Assembly (NCBI GenBank): GCA_965279735.1
Contig: OZ257260.1
Coordinates: forward strand, 930,001-994,000
Reading direction: 5' to 3'
DNA length: 64,000 bases
Origin: CAIUGU01 sp965279735
GTDB taxonomy: Bacteria; Pseudomonadota; Gammaproteobacteria; Steroidobacterales; Steroidobacteraceae
Position 1 is the first letter of the stretch. Each line of letters starts with the position of its first letter. The notes beneath the pieces are model-generated. The model did not search any database, was not told the DNA's origin, and saw only the letters and a program-made list of their open reading frames with translations. Both the position numbers and the translations under genes were made by a program. Positions 31,339 through 40,969 of the stretch are shown here, one piece after another.

Positions 31339-34300
31339 ATGGAGAAACCGATGCGTAGGGTGATTTTCGCCATGGCCTGTATTGCGTGGACTGGATCAGG
31401 CAGCGCATCCGACAAATTGCTGTTCGGTGCCCCTCCAGAATGGGTCCAGCCCGTCGTCATTCCAACATCAGGAACGCCCACGGAGGCGGCAATCAAAGTG
31501 CTCCTCCAAGATCAGCAGTATTTCTTTGCTGCGGACTATGACGAGACGTATTTCGAGAACGTGGTGCGGATCCAGACGCCGCAAGGTCTTGCAGCCATGG
31601 GCACCGTCAGCATCCCCTGGAAGCCCGAAACAGATTCATTGACCGTGCACAAGCTGCACATCCTGCGAGACGATCGAGTCATCGATGTCTTAGGAGCGGG
31701 TCAGTCATTCACCATCCTCCGCCGCGAGAATAAGCTCGAATACGCTACATTGGACGGAGTACTGACAGCAGCCATACAGCCAGGCGGGCTGCAAGTCGGG
31801 GACACCCTTGATATCGCGTTTTCATATCGGCGCGTCGATCCCGTTCTCAGGGGCTTATCGGAGGCTGTTACGCGGCCAATGTCAAACGTTCCCATTGACC
31901 AAGTCCATATTCGCGCTCGTTGGCCATCAAACTCCTCAATTCGCTGGAAGGCGACCAAAGACCTGTCGGGCGTAACGGAAAAAAGAGTGGGTGGCATGCA
32001 GGAAGTGTCAGTTTCCTTGCAGAATGTTTTGCCCCTTCCGCAACCCACAGGGGCACCGATTCGATTCATCGCAGATCGCAGAATCGATTTCACTGAGTTC
32101 GATTCATGGGCAGACGTAGCGGCCCACCTGGAACCTCTCTATAAAAAAACCTCAACCCTCCCTCCGGATTCTCCGCTCCACGCCGAGATCGCTCGGATTA
32201 AAGCCGGCGCGATGTCTCCTGAAGGGCAGGCCGCCGCTGCGCTGAGGCTCGTTCAGGACCAGGTCCGATACGTTTTTCTGGGTATCAACGATGGCGGATT
32301 GGTACCCGCCGAACCTGATCTGACTTGGTCACGCAGATTTGGCGACTGCAAGGCCAAAACGGTTTTGCTGCTTGCACTGCTCAAGGAGCTTGGAATTCAA
32401 GCTGACCCGGTACTCGTGAACTCGACGTTCGGCGATGGGATGGATGTTCGCCTACCGATGATTGGCTGGTTCGATCATGTGCTGGTTCGGGCGACCATCG
32501 ATTCAAAACAGTTCTGGATGGACGGGACAAGAATCGGCGACAGGCAACTCTCGGACCTTCCGGTCCCAAACTTCTACTGGGGTCTGCCTCTGATCGCGAA
32601 GGGAAGCACATTGGTCAGTATCGAGCCGTCTCCTTTGGAGGAACCCACGGTTACCTTGAATGCAAAAATCGATGCCAGTGCGGGCATTTACCTGCCCGCG
32701 CCGTTCCACGCAGAAAGCAGGTTCAAGGGCGATCTTGGAAGGCAGCTCAAATTGCAGTACGACAACATGAGTCCTGTCGATCGCGATCGTGCAATGAAAG
32801 AAATGTGGGCAGAGTTGTACAGCTTTGTCGAAATCACCAAAGCTTCCCAGGCATTTGCGGAGGAAAGCGGCGAACAGGTATTCACCGTCGATGGTGTGGC
32901 GAAGCTCCAATGGAAAGACGGTTGGTGGTATGAGATTAACAACATGGATGTAGGGTACGACGCTGATTTCAGCAGACCCGAGGGCGCGGACGGCAATGCA
33001 CCTTATTCGGTACCGTTTCCTGTCTTCAGCAGGAATGTCGAAACGGTTATTCTTCCGAATAAGGGTGAATCATTTACGACATATGGTGATCAATACAACC
33101 AGATCGTAGCGGGGATCGAGTACAAGCGCAGTACAAGAATTGACAGCGAAGCCGGGGCGCATATCGCAGAGACGTCGATGCGAAGCGTTGCGCGCGAATT
33201 TCCAGCTTCAGAGATTGCAGTGGCACAGCGTGTTCTGGGCGAGATGCAAAAGACCAAGGTCTATATTAGAAGAGCCCCTGACTATGTACTCAATAAGGAA
33301 GAGATGGCAGCGGAGGAAAATAAGCCGTTACAAACGGCAAAAGAGTTTTTTGACAGGGGCTATCATCATTTTTCTCGTCGAGAATATCAGCTTGCCGTCA
33401 GGGATTTCTCATCGGCACTCGAGAAGGACCCCAAGCATGAATACGCCATAGCCAATCGAGGCATGGCTTATGTTTGGCTAAAAGATCAGGAGAAAGCGTC
33501 TCTCGACATTCAACGCACACTGCAAATCAATCCTCGTAACGCAATCGCTTATCGCGCTCGTGGCCTGCTGGCCATGGAGAACAGAGAGTTCGAAGGTGCG
33601 ATTGCAGCGCTCACCACTTCCCTCGAGTTCGAACCGCGAAATGGCTTCGCTCTGGAAAAGAGAGCCACTGCCTACATGCAGGTGAGAAAGCTGGATCAAG
33701 CGCTGGCTGATGCCGGAGAGGCGGTCCAGCAAAACCCGAAATCGATAGAAATGCACTATCTTCGCGGCTATGTTTTGAATCAGCAAAAAAAGGTTGACGA
33801 GGCGGTAAAGGCCGTGGAAACACTTGTACTCGCGAATCCGAAGGATTCCCGCTCATACGTTTCAGCAGGGCAGCTTTATCTACAGATGCAAAAGCGAGAG
33901 GACGCCGAAAGAGCGTTCGGTCGTGCGATTGAGATGGCGCCGAGTGAAGGGGCGTACTTGGGTCGAGCCAACGCTCGCTTGCGCACTGATTTCGCAGGTA
34001 GAAAGGGTGACATCGAGGCTGCACTGAAGTTGAACCCAAATTTCGAGCCGGCGTTGAATATGCAGGCCAGAATTCAGACAGACTTAGAAGACTATGCAGA
34101 AGCCATCAAGACCTATGGACGCTTGGCAAGTATCACAGGAGAAACCTGGTCGCTGTTGCTGGAAAGAGGCATGGCCTATGCCAAGTCCGGCATGCTTGAG
34201 CTAGCGGAGTCGGATTTCGCCGCCTCCAGTCAGAAAGCGGGGACACCTGACCGATGGAATGACATCTGCTGGGCCTTGGCGAGAGCCAATGTTTCCCTCA

Positions 34301-34590
34301 AGACTGCACTTGCGCAGTGTGAAAAGGCCGTAGCAAAAATGCCCAACAGCGCTGCCTTTCATGATAGCCGGGGGCTTGCGGAATTGCGCTTGGAAAACTA
34401 TGCGGAGGCAATTGGATCGTACGATACAGCGTTGAGATCAGAGCCAACGTTGGCTTATTCACTTTATGGACGGGGTATTGCCAAGAAGAAGATGGGAGAT
34501 GTGAACGGAGCGGCTAAGGATATTGAGGCAGCTATAGCAGCAAGAGCAAGCGTAGCCGAGGATTTCGAAAGGATGGGTTTGGTTCAGTAA
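31339..34590 (+). CDS. DUF3857-transglutaminase-TPR protein
   Basis: A 1083-aa exported protein. The signal peptide is about 1-24 (ending SGSAS). A DUF3857 domain (about 50-240) is followed by a transglutaminase-like core with Cys in RRFGDCKAKT, His in GWFDHVLV and Asp in FWMDGTR, the expected Cys-His-Asp triad. The C-terminal 400 residues are TPR repeats (DRGYHHFSRREYQLAVRDF, YAIANRGMAYVWLKDQ and further units). Such proteins are periplasmic or surface proteins of unknown substrate. It lies between two comEA-related segments. Confidence 0.85.
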   Translation: MEKPMRRVIFAMACIAWTGSGSASDKLLFGAPPEWVQPVVIPTSGTPTEAAIKVLLQDQQYFFAADYDETYFENVVRIQTPQGLAAMGTVSIPWKPETDSLTVHKLHILRDDRVIDVLGAGQSFTILRRENKLEYATLDGVLTAAIQPGGLQVGDTLDIAFSYRRVDPVLRGLSEAVTRPMSNVPIDQVHIRARWPSNSSIRWKATKDLSGVTEKRVGGMQEVSVSLQNVLPLPQPTGAPIRFIADRRIDFTEFDSWADVAAHLEPLYKKTSTLPPDSPLHAEIARIKAGAMSPEGQAAAALRLVQDQVRYVFLGINDGGLVPAEPDLTWSRRFGDCKAKTVLLLALLKELGIQADPVLVNSTFGDGMDVRLPMIGWFDHVLVRATIDSKQFWMDGTRIGDRQLSDLPVPNFYWGLPLIAKGSTLVSIEPSPLEEPTVTLNAKIDASAGIYLPAPFHAESRFKGDLGRQLKLQYDNMSPVDRDRAMKEMWAELYSFVEITKASQAFAEESGEQVFTVDGVAKLQWKDGWWYEINNMDVGYDADFSRPEGADGNAPYSVPFPVFSRNVETVILPNKGESFTTYGDQYNQIVAGIEYKRSTRIDSEAGAHIAETSMRSVAREFPASEIAVAQRVLGEMQKTKVYIRRAPDYVLNKEEMAAEENKPLQTAKEFFDRGYHHFSRREYQLAVRDFSSALEKDPKHEYAIANRGMAYVWLKDQEKASLDIQRTLQINPRNAIAYRARGLLAMENREFEGAIAALTTSLEFEPRNGFALEKRATAYMQVRKLDQALADAGEAVQQNPKSIEMHYLRGYVLNQQKKVDEAVKAVETLVLANPKDSRSYVSAGQLYLQMQKREDAERAFGRAIEMAPSEGAYLGRANARLRTDFAGRKGDIEAALKLNPNFEPALNMQARIQTDLEDYAEAIKTYGRLASITGETWSLLLERGMAYAKSGMLELAESDFAASSQKAGTPDRWNDICWALARANVSLKTALAQCEKAVAKMPNSAAFHDSRGLAELRLENYAEAIGSYDTALRSEPTLAYSLYGRGIAKKKMGDVNGAAKDIEAAIAARASVAEDFERMGLVQ

Positions 34591-34597
34591 CTTCCAA

Positions 34598-34629
34598 CTA
34601 CGTTGATGGAATTCATATCACCAACGTAG
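34598..34629 (+). terminator. Hairpin after the transglutaminase-TPR gene
   Basis: CTACGTTG (34598-34605) and CAACGTAG (34622-34629) can pair around a 16-nt loop, 7 bp after the stop codon. No T tract follows, so termination is uncertain. Confidence 0.3.
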
Positions 34630-34700
34630 ATGCCGCATTCGAACTCACACGAATAAAAATTATTGCGTGCAATGGCCACCGCTTTTCGAGGGGTGCGTAG

Positions 34701-34856
34701 CTCGGCCCAGTACTCGCGCAGCTCATCGTGCAAAGCCCTCCTTACCCGTCAATCGATGATCTCAAGCGGGTGAGGGGAATCGGACCGGGATTGATCGCCA
34801 GCCTGCGACCGTTCATCAAGACCGAAGGCGATACGGGTTCGCTGCCGGATCGTTGA
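34701..34856 (+). pseudogene. 3' fragment of a comEA-like gene
   Basis: This aligns without gaps to 30766-30921, the last 52 codons of the intact comEA-like gene, at about 94 percent identity by eye, ending at the same TGA. The 5' part, including the membrane helix, is absent. The upstream flank 34630-34700 has no gene. Confidence 0.85.
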
Positions 34857-34970
34857 GGCAAGCAGAGTGGAAAAGTATTGTCGATTCGGTGGCGCTATTT
34901 AACATTCGGCGTTCCGGCCGGAACGTTCAAATAAATTGCACGTTTCCGCGGAAACTTTTCGTGATATTTT
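34850..34970. repeat. 121-bp duplicated segment, copy A
   Basis: It starts at the stop of the comEA fragment and recurs at 37423-37543 with about eight mismatches. It contains two palindromes and leads directly into the gene at 35044. Confidence 0.85.
34910..34955 (+). promoter_or_regulatory. Twin palindromic operators, copy A
   Basis: CGTTCCGGCCGGAACG (34910-34925) and GTTTCCGCGGAAAC (34942-34955) are perfect palindromes with centres 31 bp apart, about three helical turns. Both palindromes are conserved exactly in copy B although the bases between them have changed, which points to a bound regulator. The next gene begins 88 bp downstream. Confidence 0.6.
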
Positions 34971-35043
34971 TTGAGGCTAACGAGGTAACAAAAACTTCGG
35001 ACCTCTGATTCCAACCAGAACAACGATTGAAGCGAGCCTCATC

Positions 35044-35787
35044 ATGGAAGATAGAGCCAACAGAACCGGACTTGGGATTGCCCTCCTGATTTGTGTGGTG
35101 AATGTCGGGACCGTTCAGGCAGCCGGGCGATTTGTGGTGGGGATCGGAGGGGGCAGATCGGCCGTGGACGGAGTCACCGACACTGATCCAACACCATCTT
35201 TTACGCTCCCGCAGCTGCCGTCAGAAATTTCGCTCAATGGGTTGCCGTTTGACGATAACGATGTGGCAGGGCAGATATTCGTACGGTATGAATTCATTCC
35301 TCGAGCCGGGGTGGAAGTCGGATATTGGGACTTGGGTGAGTTTGAGAATTCCAACTTGGTGTTTGGTCGGACTGCCAAGCTCAGCGCTTCCGAATGGTAC
35401 GCAGAGGCTTTCTATCGGCTGCCGATTTCGCGGAGGTTCAATGTGAAAGGCAGCCTCGGAGCTGCGTACGCTGAGTTCGACGCATCAGGTCGCACCGCCG
35501 TGCTTGGCTTCGGTGCTTTCCCTCCCCTGGCCCGGTTGTCGCCGGATCTTGTATTGCCACCGGCTTTCGTAGGCGTCAGCCTGAATGTCCTGAATCCCGC
35601 TGTCTATTTCGCTGCGCCTCTTGAATTCCCTCTCGCATCGCCAGACAGCGAAGTGGGAGTCATCTTAGGTGTAGCGCTCGAATGGCAGTTAACCGATCGA
35701 TGGGCGTTGGAACTAAGCTACGACCAGCATCGCATCAAGGTGCAGGACGTCGAGTCGCTCTCCCTGGGGATCAGTGCCGGGTTCTGA
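35044..35787 (+). CDS. Outer membrane beta-barrel protein
   Basis: A 247-aa protein with a signal peptide (about 1-26, ending VQAAG). Alternating strands such as QIFVRYEFIPRAGVEVGYW and WYAEAFYRLPI, an invariant-looking ELSYDQHRIK strand and the terminal Phe (LGISAGF) fit a small eight-stranded barrel of the OmpW/OmpA-like porin group. It is preceded by the twin-palindrome region copy A and is followed by a convergent gene. Confidence 0.75.
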   Translation: MEDRANRTGLGIALLICVVNVGTVQAAGRFVVGIGGGRSAVDGVTDTDPTPSFTLPQLPSEISLNGLPFDDNDVAGQIFVRYEFIPRAGVEVGYWDLGEFENSNLVFGRTAKLSASEWYAEAFYRLPISRRFNVKGSLGAAYAEFDASGRTAVLGFGAFPPLARLSPDLVLPPAFVGVSLNVLNPAVYFAAPLEFPLASPDSEVGVILGVALEWQLTDRWALELSYDQHRIKVQDVESLSLGISAGF

Positions 35788-35865
35788 ATTTTCATTTCCG
35801 CCCCGGGATAGGCCACCCGACGACGTAAGATTCTCCGTAATTGGATCGCTAAGACCAGGCCCTCG

Positions 35866-36525
35866 CTAGCGGATGTGGTCGACTCTCACGCTGAGTCGAT
35901 CGGCGTAAAGGCCGAGCGTGCGCTGCCACGCGGGGCGGGAGAAACAGCGCTCGTAGTAAGCCTTGATCCTCGGAAAGGGATTCATCAAGTCGGTCTTTCG
36001 GATGGTGCGCAGAACGCCGGCCATCATGATATCGGCAACCGTGAAATCGGTGCAGGCGATCCACTCGCGCCCATCGAGGCGGCGTTCGACGCCGCCGAGC
36101 CAGCGGTGGGCCAGCTTGGGCACTTCCTCATGGAGTTTGGGCGCGGCTTTGCCACTATCAAAGATTCCGAGCAGGTCCAGACACGTCAGGGTTGGCTCGA
36201 CTGTGCCGACCGCGGCAAAGCACCATTGGACGACGCGAGTGCGACCCTTGACGTCGCCGGGAATCAGCGTGCCGGCCTTCTCGGCGAGGTAAAGGACGAT
36301 CGCCGCAGATTCGGTAACGACGAAGCCATCGTCGTCGATGACCGGGACCTGGCGGAAGGGATTCATACGGACATAGGCGTCGCTGTCGAGTTCGCCGGCC
36401 GTATGGTCGAGCGCGTGGACGCGATAGGGAAGCGCGGTCTCCTCAAGCGCCCATTGAGCTCGAAGGTCTTTCGTCTCGCCGATGCCCTCGGGGAAGATCC
36501 TTCCGAAGCCATAGAGCGTGAGCAT
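35866..36525 (-). CDS. Glutathione S-transferase family protein
   Basis: A 219-aa two-domain enzyme. The N-terminal thioredoxin-like domain contains ALEETALPYRVH, the cis-Pro loop QVPVIDDD and the glutathione-binding VTESAAIVLYLAEK. The C-terminal helical domain contains CTDFTVADIMMAGVLR, the usual N-capping box. The substrate is unknown. Confidence 0.9.
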   Translation of the reverse strand: MLTLYGFGRIFPEGIGETKDLRAQWALEETALPYRVHALDHTAGELDSDAYVRMNPFRQVPVIDDDGFVVTESAAIVLYLAEKAGTLIPGDVKGRTRVVQWCFAAVGTVEPTLTCLDLLGIFDSGKAAPKLHEEVPKLAHRWLGGVERRLDGREWIACTDFTVADIMMAGVLRTIRKTDLMNPFPRIKAYYERCFSRPAWQRTLGLYADRLSVRVDHIR

Positions 36526-36675
36526 GTTGTCCTCCGTTCAGCGGCCGAATGCGCGAAACCAGCGGCGCCGGTCAAGATTCGTGGATATTCGAAATGACGA
36601 CTTTCGTTCTAGTGGTTTCCAGCTGCAAGCCAGGTCCTCAGGTCTTCTGCTTCTTGAAACTGCGACATTAGGAGT

Positions 36676-36969
36676 TCATCCGATGGGCGTCAGGTGGGTT
36701 TGCCATTCTCCCTGGGGAAGTACTGCCCTCGATACGCTCGCCAGTAGCGCTTCTTTCCCTTCATTTAAATGGCCGATGATTCGGGCATTCGAAAGCCCGC
36801 TTTCGTCATGGTCCTGTTCAACGAGCACGCCATCGGCTTGGGCCCACTTGGTCAATGCGGCTTCCAGATCGTCGAACGAAGATCCGATAGAAAACAGTAG
36901 CGGCGCAGCCTCATAGCCGTCAGTGAGTGCCGCAGCATGGTAAATCGTCCAGAACGTCTTCGTTTCCAT
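36676..36969 (-). CDS. Hypothetical protein
   Basis: A 97-aa soluble acidic protein (FWTIYHAAALTDGYEAAPLL, SSFDDLEAALTKWAQADGV). ATG 36969 is preferred because AGGAT lies about 8 nt upstream; an in-frame ATG at 37014 overlaps the end of the next upstream gene by 11 nt. No family is recognised. It probably follows the small acidic gene in one transcript. Confidence 0.55.
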   Translation of the reverse strand: METKTFWTIYHAAALTDGYEAAPLLFSIGSSFDDLEAALTKWAQADGVLVEQDHDESGLSNARIIGHLNEGKEALLASVSRAVLPQGEWQTHLTPIG

Positions 36970-37003
36970 TAGTTGATCCTGCAAATCCTGGGAGCTAAAT
37001 CGA

Positions 37004-37189
37004 TCAACGCTCATCTGTTCTGGCGGCTTCTTCCTTATCGTCGCTTTCCACCGGCTCGACCTCCGTATCCTCGTCGCTGCCGATCTCGTCCAGGTTTCGT
37101 TGATGCTCCTTTTCGTTTGGCGTGTCGCCTCGCTGCGCGGGAATTCCGTTGGCCTGGGCCGGCCGTTTTGCTGGATTGAACTCGTTCAT
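37004..37189 (-). CDS. Small acidic hypothetical protein
   Basis: A 61-aa, probably disordered protein: N-terminal NEFNPAKRPAQANGIP, then a strongly acidic tail (DEIGSDEDTEVEPVESDDKEE). ATG 37189 is chosen because upstream codons encode an unlikely Arg/Cys/His-rich stretch. The downstream gene may be translationally coupled. Confidence 0.55.
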   Translation of the reverse strand: MNEFNPAKRPAQANGIPAQRGDTPNEKEHQRNLDEIGSDEDTEVEPVESDDKEEAARTDER

Positions 37190-37370
37190 GGGGTGTGTCT
37201 CGTGATGAGTACAGGTAAACATCGGGTGACAGAAGATCCCAAACCCCGATCGCAACTGACATCGGCAGAACGCTCGACCCTGTGTAAGTCGAGGACGACG
37301 CCTTCTATTCATTCTGGAGACCAGCCGTGTAGCGCAGCGAAATACTACCGGTCCGTTGAATATGTAAGCG

Positions 37371-37430
37371 CGGAATGCACTTGCTGTTGCAGCGCTCGTT
37401 ATTGCAGTTGCATCCGGCCTGCTCGTTGAG
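37371..37430 (+). pseudogene. Internal fragment of a comEA-like gene
   Basis: 37371-37420 matches 30601-30650, the membrane-helix region of the intact gene, at roughly 75 percent, and then jumps to a CTCGTTGAGG end like that of the fragment at 34856. The middle, including both hairpin motifs, is deleted. The bases from 37190 to 37370 carry no gene. Confidence 0.6.
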
Positions 37431-37543
37431 GCAAGCAGAGTAGAAAAGCATTGTCGATTCGGTGTCGCTATTTGACATTCGGCGTTCCGGCCGGAACGTT
37501 CAATTTAATTGCACGTTTCCGCGGAAACTTTTCATGCTATTTT
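37423..37543. repeat. 121-bp duplicated segment, copy B
   Basis: This is the second copy of 34850-34970, again placed between a comEA remnant and the start of a gene for an exported protein. Confidence 0.85.
37483..37528 (+). promoter_or_regulatory. Twin palindromic operators, copy B
   Basis: The same two palindromes as at 34910-34955 (37483-37498 and 37515-37528) have the same spacing. The gene at 37617 follows after 88 bp, the same distance as in copy A. Confidence 0.6.
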
Positions 37544-37616
37544 TCCGCTGTGGTTTCTCAAGAATAAGTCCGCGCTCTGAATCCACAATAAGATCTTAGA
37601 AGATGGGGGCGTCAGG

Positions 37617-39557
37617 ATGATGGCCAAAAAGAGTGTCTGTACGGCGGGTTCTCGTTATGCGCCACGTTCCTTCGACGATATATTTTGCGGCCAACGACCG
37701 GCGTCGGCGTGGCTGATTGTATTAGCGGGGGCGCTGACTGCTTGCGGTGGCGGTGGAGGTGGGGATAGTCCAGCGCCACCGACGCCGCCAGCTCCGCCAC
37801 CCCCGGCGACGTACACGATTACGGCAACGGTCGATGGATTAACCGGCACGGGACTTGTTCTGGCGAACAACAACGGCAGCCCGATTCCGGTGTCAGCCAA
37901 TGGGGCCGTGACCATTGCAGCTGTTGCTGCAAGCGGGGCTTCCTACAGTGTGAGCATCCAGACCCAGCCGACTGCAAGTCCACGTCAGGCCTGTCGCGTC
38001 GTTTCGGGGCGCGGTACTGTCGGGACGAACAACGTCGCGAACATCGCTATCGAATGTCGTCCATTGCTCGGCAAGTTCGTCTATGCCGTGTCGCGTGGCT
38101 CTCTGCTTGATATCGGGCCCTTGGAGATCACTGGATACCGGGTCGACGCTGCCGCAGGTGGATTGACCGTGCTCCCGGGATTTCCCGTTACGCCGCCTGC
38201 GCCCGTGTTTGTGGGTTCGCCATTCGGAGACGTGCTCGAACTTCTTTCCGTTCTCCCGACGCCCGACGAACGTTATATGCTTGCAGCGCGATCGAATCTG
38301 GGCATCGATCCCATGGGCGGCGCGGGTACCGCTACTGATACTGGGGGAATTCTGACCAGTTACAGAGTTGATGCCGAAACCGGCGCGTTGACTGAAGTTT
38401 CCTCGCTCGCAGGCCCACTGGGAATGCGACCTGCATACAGCGTGACCATGGATCCGAATGGCCGCTATCTGGCTATATTGAGTGCGCCCGTCAATCGCGG
38501 CGGCGCGTACATCGCCGACCCGGTTCTTTCCATCGTCGAACTCAATCCTTCGACTGGCGCGCTTTCTATGGTTCCTGGAAGCAGCTCGATCGCGCTTCCA
38601 TCCTATGCGAGCGGTCAGTTTGGTCCCGGACCACTTGCTCAGGCAGTTGGCGCACCCACATTCAATCCGAATGACTCTGCGGTCTATTCTTTGTTGACCT
38701 TCGGCCGCAGGAGTATCGTCTTGGCGACCTTCAGTCAGGGAGCGCTAGGGGTTGCTCCCTACATTGCTGCTGGGTGGCAGCCCGTGCAGGCCCCTGAGCC
38801 AGGTGTTGCAACGTCCACTCAGTTCCTGGCAAACACGGGATTGGCCTTGTCACCTGATGGTCGCCGTCTGACGGCGACCGGAGGCTATTTTTCCACCGAC
38901 ATCAATAGCGTTAACCTCGGTAACATCACTTCATCGACTGCAAGTGTAGCCGTCATGAACTTGGATCCTGTTACAGGAGGCGTAACTTCGCGCACCGCGC
39001 CGGATCTGGCCTGCAGTGACTGCTGGCTCACGGGCGTTACTTTTTCCGCTGACGGCCAAACGCTGCTTGCAAGCAACCCCGGTTACTACCCCGGGAAGCC
39101 CAGGCCCCAGGAAACTCCGGGGAATAATTTCTCCGGGCCTGCGTCGCTCTCTACTTTCAGTCTGGATAGCAGTGGGGTGCCGAGTCTGGACAATGGTGCA
39201 CCCTTTGCACTCGGTCAGAACGGAGCGCAACTGTTCCGCCTTCATCCCTTCGGTCCCCGGGCATATTTCGCGGTGGCCGCGACTGGAGCAGGTGGTGGTG
39301 TCGCAGCAATTCAGCGGGGGACCGGGGGTGCGTGGGCATCGCTCGGCACGATGGCAGCGCCCGGATTGTCGGCATCAGTGATGGACCTCCAAATCGACGG
39401 TTCGGGTCGCTACCTGTACGCCAGCGATCTCGGACAGGATCAGCTGCACGCCTTCCGCATTGACCAGACTACTGGCCAGCTCACGTTGGTGAACTCCGTT
39501 CCAACGCAGGTGGACCCCGCCCAGGTTATCGTCATAGGTTCCCAGATGGCGCCGTGA
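37617..39557 (+). CDS. Beta-propeller lipoprotein
   Basis: A 646-aa exported protein. A long signal region ends in the lipobox LTAC (Cys43), followed by a poly-Gly and Pro-rich linker (about 44-64). A beta-sandwich-like segment (about 65-145) follows, and then repeated units such as YRVDAETGALTEVSS, VELNPSTGALSMVPG and FRIDQTTGQLTLVNS, which are lactonase/YncE-type propeller blades. It is probably anchored in the outer membrane. It shares its duplicated promoter region with the barrel gene at 35044. Confidence 0.8.
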   Translation: MMAKKSVCTAGSRYAPRSFDDIFCGQRPASAWLIVLAGALTACGGGGGGDSPAPPTPPAPPPPATYTITATVDGLTGTGLVLANNNGSPIPVSANGAVTIAAVAASGASYSVSIQTQPTASPRQACRVVSGRGTVGTNNVANIAIECRPLLGKFVYAVSRGSLLDIGPLEITGYRVDAAAGGLTVLPGFPVTPPAPVFVGSPFGDVLELLSVLPTPDERYMLAARSNLGIDPMGGAGTATDTGGILTSYRVDAETGALTEVSSLAGPLGMRPAYSVTMDPNGRYLAILSAPVNRGGAYIADPVLSIVELNPSTGALSMVPGSSSIALPSYASGQFGPGPLAQAVGAPTFNPNDSAVYSLLTFGRRSIVLATFSQGALGVAPYIAAGWQPVQAPEPGVATSTQFLANTGLALSPDGRRLTATGGYFSTDINSVNLGNITSSTASVAVMNLDPVTGGVTSRTAPDLACSDCWLTGVTFSADGQTLLASNPGYYPGKPRPQETPGNNFSGPASLSTFSLDSSGVPSLDNGAPFALGQNGAQLFRLHPFGPRAYFAVAATGAGGGVAAIQRGTGGAWASLGTMAAPGLSASVMDLQIDGSGRYLYASDLGQDQLHAFRIDQTTGQLTLVNSVPTQVDPAQVIVIGSQMAP

Positions 39558-39610
39558 AAGGTGCTACGACTTCGCTGCCGGCTCGTTGATCAGGGATTTA
39601 CATAGCACAT

Positions 39611-40780
39611 ATGCCATGGCCTCCGAATTCACAGAGCGCTTCAGCTGCAAACAGGATCCACGTCTGGTCTCTGTTTCACGCTGCAAGCCTCAAACGACGA
39701 AAGGTCCGTTGTCTCGGGCTTTCGATTCCTTACGCGCTGATAGTGCGAATTCCCTCGTGCGTAGTGGCATTGGCGCTGTCCTCAGTTGCCTCAGCACAGT
39801 TGCCGGCGCCGGCGCCGGCGCAGGAATCAGCACCCTCGTCCGCGATCGACGTGTATTCAGCGCCGAGAGCGAAGAATGTATTTATGCCCGGGTATCCGTT
39901 GAACGTTCAATCGAACGGCACGGAGGGCTGGGTAAACCTCAATTTCATGGTTGATCCGAACGGCAAGACCTATGAGATCGCTGTAATTCAATCGACCGGC
40001 AACAAAGCGCTGGAGGAGTCAGCGATTCGCGCCGCGACTGCTTGGACTTTTGAACCTGCCTCGCTGAATGGTCGGCCCGTCGATGCGTCACACGAGATCA
40101 AGGTCATTTTTCGCCTGACTCGCGCCCAAGGGGCGCAACCAGGTTTCGTTAGAAATTATGCCGCGCTGAACAAGGCACTCGGGGTCGGGGATAGAGCGGC
40201 CGCTGATGCGGCAATGAGCAGCCTACACGTCCAGAATCTCTATGAGGACGCGTACTACGGGCTCGGCTGTTTTATCTATGCCTCTCTCTGGGGCAATGAG
40301 GCAGAGCAGATGAACTGTCTGGAGCGGGCAGTGGCCAAGGAGAAGAGCGCCTCGTACATACCTGAAACCGCGTTCTACAGTGCCCTGCAAAATCTCTTTC
40401 CGCTGCAGCTAAAGGCCAACCATTTTTCCGAAGCATTGGAAACCTGGGAAAGCCTTAGTGCGGGCAAAGGAAACGAAAAGGTTCTTTCCACGCTGATGCC
40501 TGCGGTAGAGAAATTGAATGCACTGCGCACAGACGACCGTTCATATGCGGTTGCAGGCGAGATCGGTGCAAAGTCCTGGAATCTTGGGCTGTTCAAAAAC
40601 AGGTTCCACATACGCGTGCAGGAAGGGCACGTTGCGCAGATAAAACTGCGCTGTCAAAAAAAGTATGTATTTTTCGATTTCGACCCTGAATTGGAATATC
40701 ACGTCGCCGAAAACACAGGTAAGTGCGGCATCGAGATTCTGGGTGATTCGGGAACGAAGTTTGATCTGATTCAATCCTGA
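39611..40780 (+). CDS. TonB C-terminal domain protein
   Basis: Up to 389 aa. A TonB/TolA-type C-terminal domain lies about residues 88-173 (YPLNVQSNGTEGWVNLNFMV, AVIQSTGNKALEESAIRAAT, WTFEPASLNGRPV), followed by about 215 residues of helical sequence that is unusual after such a domain. The start is uncertain: GTG 39743 gives a clean signal peptide (IPSCVVALALSSVASAQ), whereas ATG 39611 gives a 44-residue extension; neither has a good ribosome binding site. There is no membrane-anchor plus Pro-rich spacer, so it is not a classical TonB. Confidence 0.72.
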   Translation: MPWPPNSQSASAANRIHVWSLFHAASLKRRKVRCLGLSIPYALIVRIPSCVVALALSSVASAQLPAPAPAQESAPSSAIDVYSAPRAKNVFMPGYPLNVQSNGTEGWVNLNFMVDPNGKTYEIAVIQSTGNKALEESAIRAATAWTFEPASLNGRPVDASHEIKVIFRLTRAQGAQPGFVRNYAALNKALGVGDRAAADAAMSSLHVQNLYEDAYYGLGCFIYASLWGNEAEQMNCLERAVAKEKSASYIPETAFYSALQNLFPLQLKANHFSEALETWESLSAGKGNEKVLSTLMPAVEKLNALRTDDRSYAVAGEIGAKSWNLGLFKNRFHIRVQEGHVAQIKLRCQKKYVFFDFDPELEYHVAENTGKCGIEILGDSGTKFDLIQS

Positions 40781-40969
40781 GCTTCAGGAATACACGACTG
40801 TTCAAAGGTATTGATGCTGGAGGGAAGTGTGCCGGGTAGCGGTTATTTCGGTTGTTGAGGGAACGTAGACAGTATCGTGGGTGCCGGTGCACGTGTTCGG
40901 GTGTTTGGCATCGAATAGTGTTCGAGCTTTTGGAGTGGAAGGCTCACCGCTGCAAGACAGGAAACTCTT

